Shown: positions 1-5,903 of the stretch, one piece after another
How the letters are laid out: each line of letters starts with the position of its first letter
Position numbering within the stretch: the first letter of the stretch is position 1
Assembly (NCBI GenBank): GCA_937926185.1
Contig: CALEYM010000347.1
Coordinates: 1 to 8,736 of the forward strand
Length of the DNA: 8,736 bases
From: an uncultured Bacteroidota bacterium
GTDB taxonomy: Bacteria; Bacteroidota; Bacteroidia; Chitinophagales; Saprospiraceae
Reading direction: 5' to 3'
The notes under the pieces: model-generated
Told to the model about the DNA's origin: nothing
The model's database searches: none
The model's input: only the letters and a program-made list of their open reading frames with translations
Program-made: the position numbers and the translations under genes

Positions 1-22
1 GCGACTTCTTCAAATCTTCCGT

Positions 23-1459
<1,437 letters not shown>

Positions 1460-1497
1460 ACTTGGAGGGCAATAGTACTGAATTATTTTACATGATG

Positions 1498-1535
1498 ACT
1501 TTTAAATTTCACATTTTGACTTCCATATCCGTCCT
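1498..1535. repeat. Left copy of imperfect 38-bp direct repeat flanking the ATPase gene
   Basis: Aligned without gaps to 3189-3226, 31 of 38 bases match, including a 12-base exact core ACATTTTGACTT. This copy is intergenic. The other overlaps the ATPase stop codon and the 3' end of the TPR kinase gene. Read on the minus strand, this copy keeps a run like the end of the kinase (codons for V-K-M then a stop), so it could be a remnant of a kinase 3' end. AT-rich composition weakens the case. Confidence 0.5.
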
Positions 1536-1600
1536 GAATTATCCTCCTGAATATCGCGCACTAAATTCCGGAGTCCGCACTTGATAAAATACATCGTGAC

Positions 1601-1634
1601 TTGGCCTTTCGCGTCCCCCCTATCGCTATCTTTG
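1601..1634 (+). promoter_or_regulatory. Bacteroidota-type promoter for the ATPase gene
   Basis: TATCTTTG at 1627-1634 matches the Bacteroidota -7 consensus TAnnTTTG exactly. A TTG at 1601-1603 lies 23 bases upstream and could serve as the -33 element, at the long end of reported spacing. Only four bases (GACC without the last C counted as spacer: 1635-1638) separate the -7 box from the ATG at 1639. Transcription would therefore begin at or very near the start codon, which suggests a leaderless or nearly leaderless mRNA. No Shine-Dalgarno sequence is present, in line with this. Confidence 0.55.
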
Positions 1635-1638
1635 ACCC

Positions 1639-3189
1639 ATGAAGCGTTTTTTCAACACCACGGGGTTGTGCAATCCGGACGATCACTACATGGTGGATCC
1701 TTTCCGGGGCATGTACGATTCCATTTACGCCCTGATTGAGGCCAAGCAATTCTTTTTGCTGCATGCGCCCCGGCAAACGGGCAAAACCACTTTTTTGCAC
1801 CAATTAGCCCACCGGCTTAACCGGGAAGGGAAATATATCGGCATTGTTTTTTCAGTAGAGACGGCCGGCGTGCCCAGTTTTACGGAGGAAATGGCCAACG
1901 AACGGATGGTAGATGCCCTGTACCGGATGGGCCCGGTTTTCCTGCCTGAAAATGAGCGTCCGGCGCCGCCTGAACACCCGGTTAGCCTGTTAAACTATCT
2001 CAGCAACTGGGCTCAAAGCCAGTCCAAACCCATCGTACTGCTGGTTGATGAAGCCGACTCGCTCTGGGACGACGTGCTGGTATCCTTCCTCCGCCAAATG
2101 CGCGACGGCTTTCAGGGGCGCCCCAAAAACTTCCCGCAATCCGTGGCCCTCGTCGGCCTGCGCGATATCCGCGAATACAAAATGAAAGCCCGGGGCGACA
2201 ACCCTTCGCTGGGCAGCGGTTCGCCATTTAATGTAAAGGCCGAGTCGTTTTTTCTTCCGGTCTTCTCCCGTGAAGAAGTGCGCGGCTTGCTTCAACAACA
2301 CACAGACGACACCGGGCAGGTATTTTCTCCCGAGGTTATGGACAAGTTGTACGAATACTCCGGCGGCCAACCCTGGCTCACCAATGCCCTGGCCAACGAG
2401 ATCGTGCGCAAATTACTCGGAAACGACTTTTCCAAACCCATCACCCCTGAACTGGTGGAACAAGCCAAGGAAAACCTCATCGCCCAGCGCCAAACGCACT
2501 TAGACAGTCTCGTGGACAAAATCCGGGAAGACCGTGTACGCCGTGTGGTGATGAGCATTATCAGCGGCGACTCGCTTAACTTTGACGATTACGACGACGC
2601 CCTGCGCTATTGCCGTGACCTGGGCCTGATCACCCAAACCAGCCCGGTGCAATTCGCCAACCCCATCTACCGCGAAATCGTCACCCGGGTGCTCAACGGC
2701 GGCCTGCAGGAAAGTTTCAACCAGGACCTGGTGGAAACTGCCTGGTACATTCGACCCGACGGTACCCTGGATATGGATAAACTGCTCAAGGCTTTCGTCA
2801 CTTTTTACCGCCGCCACTCTGAATCCTGGCTCCAACGTTTTCAATATAAAGAAGCCGGTCACCAATTGTTGCTCATGGCTTTTCTCCAGCGCATCGTCAA
2901 CGGCGGCGGTCGCCTCGAACGCGAAATGGCGGTGGGCAACGGTCGTACCGATCTGGCCGTTTTCTGGAAACAACAAACGATTGCACTGGAATTAAAAATT
3001 CGTTACGACCAGTGGTCCGAAGCCGAGGGTTTGGAGCAACTTAGTCGCTATCTGGATCAATTAGGTCAAAAAGCGGGTTATCTTATCCTTTTCGAAAAAA
3101 AATCTGCGCAAGAAATTCCCTGGGAAAAACGGCTGGGCTGGGAAATACGCGAACACGAAGGAAAACAGATCACCCTGGTGTGTATGTAA
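1639..3189 (+). CDS. AAA-type ATPase with C-terminal PD-(D/E)XK nuclease-like domain
   Basis: A 516-residue cytoplasmic protein with no signal peptide or membrane segment. The N-terminal half is a P-loop ATPase of the AAA-like/archaeal-ATPase (STAND-related) group. Walker A is APRQTGKTT (43-51), with Ala in place of the first Gly of GxxxxGKT. Walker B is IVLLVDEAD (132-140). A conserved SPFNVKAESFFLPVFS block (195-210) and YSGGQPWL (240-247) follow. A linker of about 260-400 is probably winged-helix or helical. The C-terminus has a PD-(D/E)XK signature: GRTDLAV (Asp438), then ALELK (Glu451, Lys453), and an EQLSRYLDQLG helix (466-476). Proteins of this design are abundant in Bacteroidota and have no settled function; nuclease activity is inferred from the motif only. 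The ATG at 1639 is supported by the conserved-looking NTTGLCNPDDHYMVDPF N-terminus; an ATG at residue 18 would cut into it. The gene is monocistronic and convergent with the next gene. Confidence 0.9.
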   Translation: MKRFFNTTGLCNPDDHYMVDPFRGMYDSIYALIEAKQFFLLHAPRQTGKTTFLHQLAHRLNREGKYIGIVFSVETAGVPSFTEEMANERMVDALYRMGPVFLPENERPAPPEHPVSLLNYLSNWAQSQSKPIVLLVDEADSLWDDVLVSFLRQMRDGFQGRPKNFPQSVALVGLRDIREYKMKARGDNPSLGSGSPFNVKAESFFLPVFSREEVRGLLQQHTDDTGQVFSPEVMDKLYEYSGGQPWLTNALANEIVRKLLGNDFSKPITPELVEQAKENLIAQRQTHLDSLVDKIREDRVRRVVMSIISGDSLNFDDYDDALRYCRDLGLITQTSPVQFANPIYREIVTRVLNGGLQESFNQDLVETAWYIRPDGTLDMDKLLKAFVTFYRRHSESWLQRFQYKEAGHQLLLMAFLQRIVNGGGRLEREMAVGNGRTDLAVFWKQQTIALELKIRYDQWSEAEGLEQLSRYLDQLGQKAGYLILFEKKSAQEIPWEKRLGWEIREHEGKQITLVCM

Positions 3190-3226
3190 CTTTTACATTT
3201 TACATTTTGACTTTCACCACCGTCCC
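3189..3226. repeat. Right copy of imperfect 38-bp direct repeat flanking the ATPase gene
   Basis: This copy matches 1498-1535 at 31 of 38 positions without gaps. It starts on the last base of the ATPase stop codon and runs through the 10-base intergenic gap into the last eight or so codons of the TPR kinase gene. The two copies therefore bracket the ATPase gene in the same orientation. Confidence 0.5.
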
Positions 3227-5551
3227 CTCCCCAACCCTGCTCTCCAACTCAAACTTTCCCCCCATCCGCTCCGCCCGCCGCTGCATATTCCACAACCCGT
3301 TGCCGCGCTTCACCTGCTCCACGTCGAACCCGCGGCCGTTGTCGCGCACTTCGAGGTTGAGGCCGCCATTTTCGGCCTGCACACTCACCCACACGTCGCT
3401 GGCGCCGCTGTACTTGGCCGCGTTGTTCACGGCTTCCTTGAACAACAGGTAAAAATCCTTGCGTTGTTCCATGGGCAGGTTCAGGTCTGCCACCGATTCG
3501 TCTGCCTGGAAGTGCAGGGCGATGCTTTGGGGTTCGAGCATTTCGGCGGCGAATTGTTTCATACGTTGCAGCACGTTGGCCATCGTGTCGTTTTGAGGGT
3601 TTACGCTCCAGATGATGTCGTCCATGCTTTCCATCGCCTGGCGTGCCTTCTCGCCTATTTCGGGTTGCTTGACCGCTTCGGAAAGGATACTGATACTGCT
3701 GAGGGTGCTGCCCAGGTCGTCGTGCAGGTCGCGGGCGATGCGCACCCGGTTTTCGGCCTCGCGCAATCGGGCGCGGGTACGCTGGCGATTGCGCCAAAGA
3801 AAAAAAGACAACAGGCTTAAGGCCAGCAAGCCGCTTAGCCCCAGTATCCAGCGATTTCGTTGCGCGCGCTGGCGTTCCAGTTCAATGGCCGCCTGTTGCG
3901 CGATTCGTTCTTTTTCCTGCCGTTGGGCCGCGCGTTCTTTATCAAATTCGTATTCTTTTTCCTGCACGGCCATGGTGCGGATATCGGCTTTATTAAAAAT
4001 GCTGTCGCGGATGCGCTGACTGTTCCGGAGTGCATCGAGGGCTTTGTCTGCTTTGTTCAGAGCGCGGTATGCCTCGGCCAATTCTTCCCAGGCATGCGCC
4101 ACTTCCAGCGGGCGTTCGGTTTTTTGCGCCAGGGCCAATGCTTGTTGCGCGGCAGCCAGTGCGGCGCGGTGGTTTTCGCCCAGGCGAGTCAGCAACCGGC
4201 TGCGCAACACCAAAGCGGCCGGCAGAAAGCGTTGGTACTGTATTTTTTTTGCCGTCGCAACGGCCTCATCAATAGCGCGCAGCGCTTCCGGCAGCCGGTT
4301 GAGATGGAGCAGCGCGGAGGCCGAGTGGTACAAGCCTTCGGCTTCGCTTTCGCGGAAGCCTTTTTCGCGGGCAATTTGCAACACCTCCTGCGCAACGTCG
4401 TAGGCTTTTTCAAACTGTAAATCGCCGAGGTACGCCGCCGACGTGGTCAACAGCACCGTGGTACGCATAAAGTCGGTGGAAGCATACGGCAAGGCCCTGG
4501 TATAATATTCCAGTTCTTCCCGGTGCAGGCTTTGAAATCCCTTTACCCGGCCCAAGCCCTGGTAGATGTCGTACAGTATTCCGGAGGCCTGCGGCATCGT
4601 TTCGGCAATTTTCAAAGCTTCCAAAAAACGCTCCTGGGCCCCGGCATAGTCGGCGCGGTCGGTAAGGCAATTGGCCAGATTGGACAATGCGCCGCAGACG
4701 TTCATTTGGTCGCCCAGGCTCCTGTACAAGGCAATGGCTTTTTCAAAACAATCAACACCCGCATCTGACTGGCCCATTTTTGTCATCACCGCTCCCAAGT
4801 TGAGATAGCCCTGGGCAATGCCCGCCTGATTCCCGATTTCCGTATTGATCTGAATCGCGGAGCGAAGCAGCAACTCCGCGTCTGTAAAACGACCCATCAT
4901 GGAATAATTGTTAGCCAGGTTGGCTTGCACCGTTGCCATGCCAGGGCGGTCGCCGCTCGCTTCTTTCAACTGCAAGGACCTCTGATAGTAGTTGTTTGAT
5001 TTTTCAAATTCACTGCGTTGGCTGTACAGCACCGCCAGATTCAGAACAGTGGAAGAAAGCCCGGCCTGGTCGCCGATGCGTTCCCGGATTTGATAAGCCT
5101 GTTCATAAAATTCTACTGCTTTATCCAGATTACCTGTTTGTTGGGCCACCTTGCCGCGGTTGTGCGTGGCGCGCGCCTCCATTTCCGCATCGGAGGTTTT
5201 CTGCGCCTGTTCGAGCGCCTGCAGGTAATATTTCTCAGCCTGGACATAATCCCGTTGCCGGAAAACGGCATCACCCGACAGGTTGAGCGCCTTCATGGCT
5301 TCTTTATCGTTTCCAGCTTCATTGGCCAGCTGGTAAGCATCGCGGGCGTACTGCACTGCTTTTACAGGGTCTTTTTTTTGCCAGGCAAAACTCAACTCAT
5401 TGCACAAAGCGGCCTTTTCGGCTGGGGAGCCGGCGGCGGCCAGTTGTTGTTCCAAAGCGGGAATTTGATTCGGCGTCGCGGTTTGGGCCCGGAGCGAAAA
5501 AACAGGGGTTGCCAGCATTAAAATGGCAATTTGCAAGACGCGGGTTTTCAT
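3200..5551 (-). CDS. TPR-repeat sensor histidine kinase (HisKA_3/HATPase_c)
   Basis: A 783-residue membrane sensor kinase, expected to autophosphorylate on His and pass phosphate to a NarL/LuxR-type response regulator. Residues 1-22 form a signal peptide (hydrophobic core, then LRAQ). Residues about 45-515 form a periplasmic tetratricopeptide solenoid; 40-residue spacing is clear from 85 to 317, with repeated NLA.xY and GD motifs typical of TPR_12. A charged coiled coil (530-566) leads to one membrane helix (568-586). The DHp domain has RIARDLHDDLGST, with phospho-acceptor His610. The ATPase domain has an N box EAVNNAAKYS (706-715), G1 DNGRGFD (737-743) and G2 GNGLWNM (750-756). There is no receiver domain. 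The last 180 residues are nearly the same as those of the kinase at 5904-8736. The ATG at 5551 is chosen because it begins the signal peptide. No response regulator gene adjoins it. Confidence 0.93.
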   Translation of the reverse strand: MKTRVLQIAILMLATPVFSLRAQTATPNQIPALEQQLAAAGSPAEKAALCNELSFAWQKKDPVKAVQYARDAYQLANEAGNDKEAMKALNLSGDAVFRQRDYVQAEKYYLQALEQAQKTSDAEMEARATHNRGKVAQQTGNLDKAVEFYEQAYQIRERIGDQAGLSSTVLNLAVLYSQRSEFEKSNNYYQRSLQLKEASGDRPGMATVQANLANNYSMMGRFTDAELLLRSAIQINTEIGNQAGIAQGYLNLGAVMTKMGQSDAGVDCFEKAIALYRSLGDQMNVCGALSNLANCLTDRADYAGAQERFLEALKIAETMPQASGILYDIYQGLGRVKGFQSLHREELEYYTRALPYASTDFMRTTVLLTTSAAYLGDLQFEKAYDVAQEVLQIAREKGFRESEAEGLYHSASALLHLNRLPEALRAIDEAVATAKKIQYQRFLPAALVLRSRLLTRLGENHRAALAAAQQALALAQKTERPLEVAHAWEELAEAYRALNKADKALDALRNSQRIRDSIFNKADIRTMAVQEKEYEFDKERAAQRQEKERIAQQAAIELERQRAQRNRWILGLSGLLALSLLSFFLWRNRQRTRARLREAENRVRIARDLHDDLGSTLSSISILSEAVKQPEIGEKARQAMESMDDIIWSVNPQNDTMANVLQRMKQFAAEMLEPQSIALHFQADESVADLNLPMEQRKDFYLLFKEAVNNAAKYSGASDVWVSVQAENGGLNLEVRDNGRGFDVEQVKRGNGLWNMQRRAERMGGKFELESRVGEGTVVKVKM
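3221..3742 (-). repeat. Duplicated kinase-core module, copy A
   Basis: These 522 bases encode the DHp and ATPase domains of the TPR kinase (residues 604-777). They are a direct repeat of 5925-6479. A 44-base stretch at 3261-3304 is identical to 5965-6008. The only clear indel is 33 bases (11 residues) in the DHp domain. Protein identity from residue 632 to the C-terminus, counted by hand, is 127 of 152. Confidence 0.9.
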
Positions 5552-5654
5552 TGTTTTGCAGTGTTTAGGAAGTTATTAATCCATGCCGTGGCATTACGTC
5601 TTCGGGGGGAGTCCCTGCAATATTACAATTTATCCTGCGAATCAGTTGTTAAGT

Positions 5655-5664
5655 AACGTACGTT
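5655..5664. promoter_or_regulatory. 10-bp perfect palindrome, possible operator
   Basis: AACGTACGTT lies about 104 bases upstream of the TPR kinase start. A dimeric regulator could bind such a site, but a palindrome this short can occur by chance and no second copy was found. Its regulatory role is speculative. Confidence 0.2.
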
Positions 5665-5700
5665 TTGGATAGCCTGTCTGCCCGGCGCAAGTCACCGCCC

Positions 5701-5831
5701 CCTTTTCTCCCCCCCCGCGCGCTTGTCATTCCGCAGGAACCTGTACGCTCTACGAGGGGAAAGCATGAGATGCGCCCGTAGAGTGGACAGGTTCCTACGG
5801 AATGACAAGCGCGCGGGGGGGGAGAAAAAGG
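5701..5831. repeat. 131-bp imperfect palindromic intergenic element
   Basis: The left arm (5701-5754) and right arm (5777-5831) are reverse complements over 54-55 bases, with three mismatches and a one-base length difference in a T/A run. Each arm holds an eight-base C or G run (5709-5716 and 5815-5822) next to GCGCGC, then TTGTCATTCCG and AGGAACCTGT. The 22-base centre contains a small nested hairpin (GCAT, GAG, ATGC at 5763-5773). No T-rich tract follows on either strand, so it is not a standard intrinsic terminator. The structure resembles a dispersed palindromic repeat (REP- or MITE-like); no transposase lies nearby. Confidence 0.85.
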
Positions 5832-5903
5832 AAGATTAGCTTGGGCTCACTGGTTATGCGAAGCAAAGGCTCGGCGGTATCGAGTGCATCATTAACATGT
5901 AAA

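Larger units (their letters stand above)
1460..1638. other. Divergent intergenic region
   Basis: These 179 bases separate the divergently transcribed DUF1501 and ATPase genes. The part nearer the DUF1501 start is AT-rich and holds one copy of a 38-bp imperfect direct repeat (1498-1535). The part nearer the ATPase holds its putative promoter. I saw no hairpin or RNA gene here. Confidence 0.6.
5552..5903. other. 352-base intergenic region between the two kinase genes
   Basis: The region lies upstream of the TPR kinase and downstream of the propeller kinase. Bases 5552-5700 should hold the TPR kinase promoter, but I find no good TAnnTTTG box. A perfect 10-base palindrome AACGTACGTT sits at 5655-5664. 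Bases 5701-5831 form a long imperfect palindrome. Bases 5832-5903 show nothing recognisable. No gene-like open frame was credible here. Confidence 0.6.

Noticed and set aside
1470..1477. TACTATTG on the minus strand as a promoter for the DUF1501 gene
   Set aside because: It has one mismatch to TAnnTTTG and no -33 element at the expected distance in this AT-rich stretch.
1549..1561. 13-base exact repeat GAATATCGCGCAC shared with 31-43
   Set aside because: A single 13-base match is expected about by chance in a window this size, and the flanks do not align.
5618..5625. TAATATTG on the minus strand as a promoter -7 box for the TPR kinase
   Set aside because: It has one mismatch in the conserved TTTG part and no TTG at suitable spacing upstream.
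5701..5831. Palindrome as an intrinsic terminator of the propeller kinase
   Set aside because: Neither strand has a T-rich tract after the hairpin, and the arms are far longer than in ordinary terminators.
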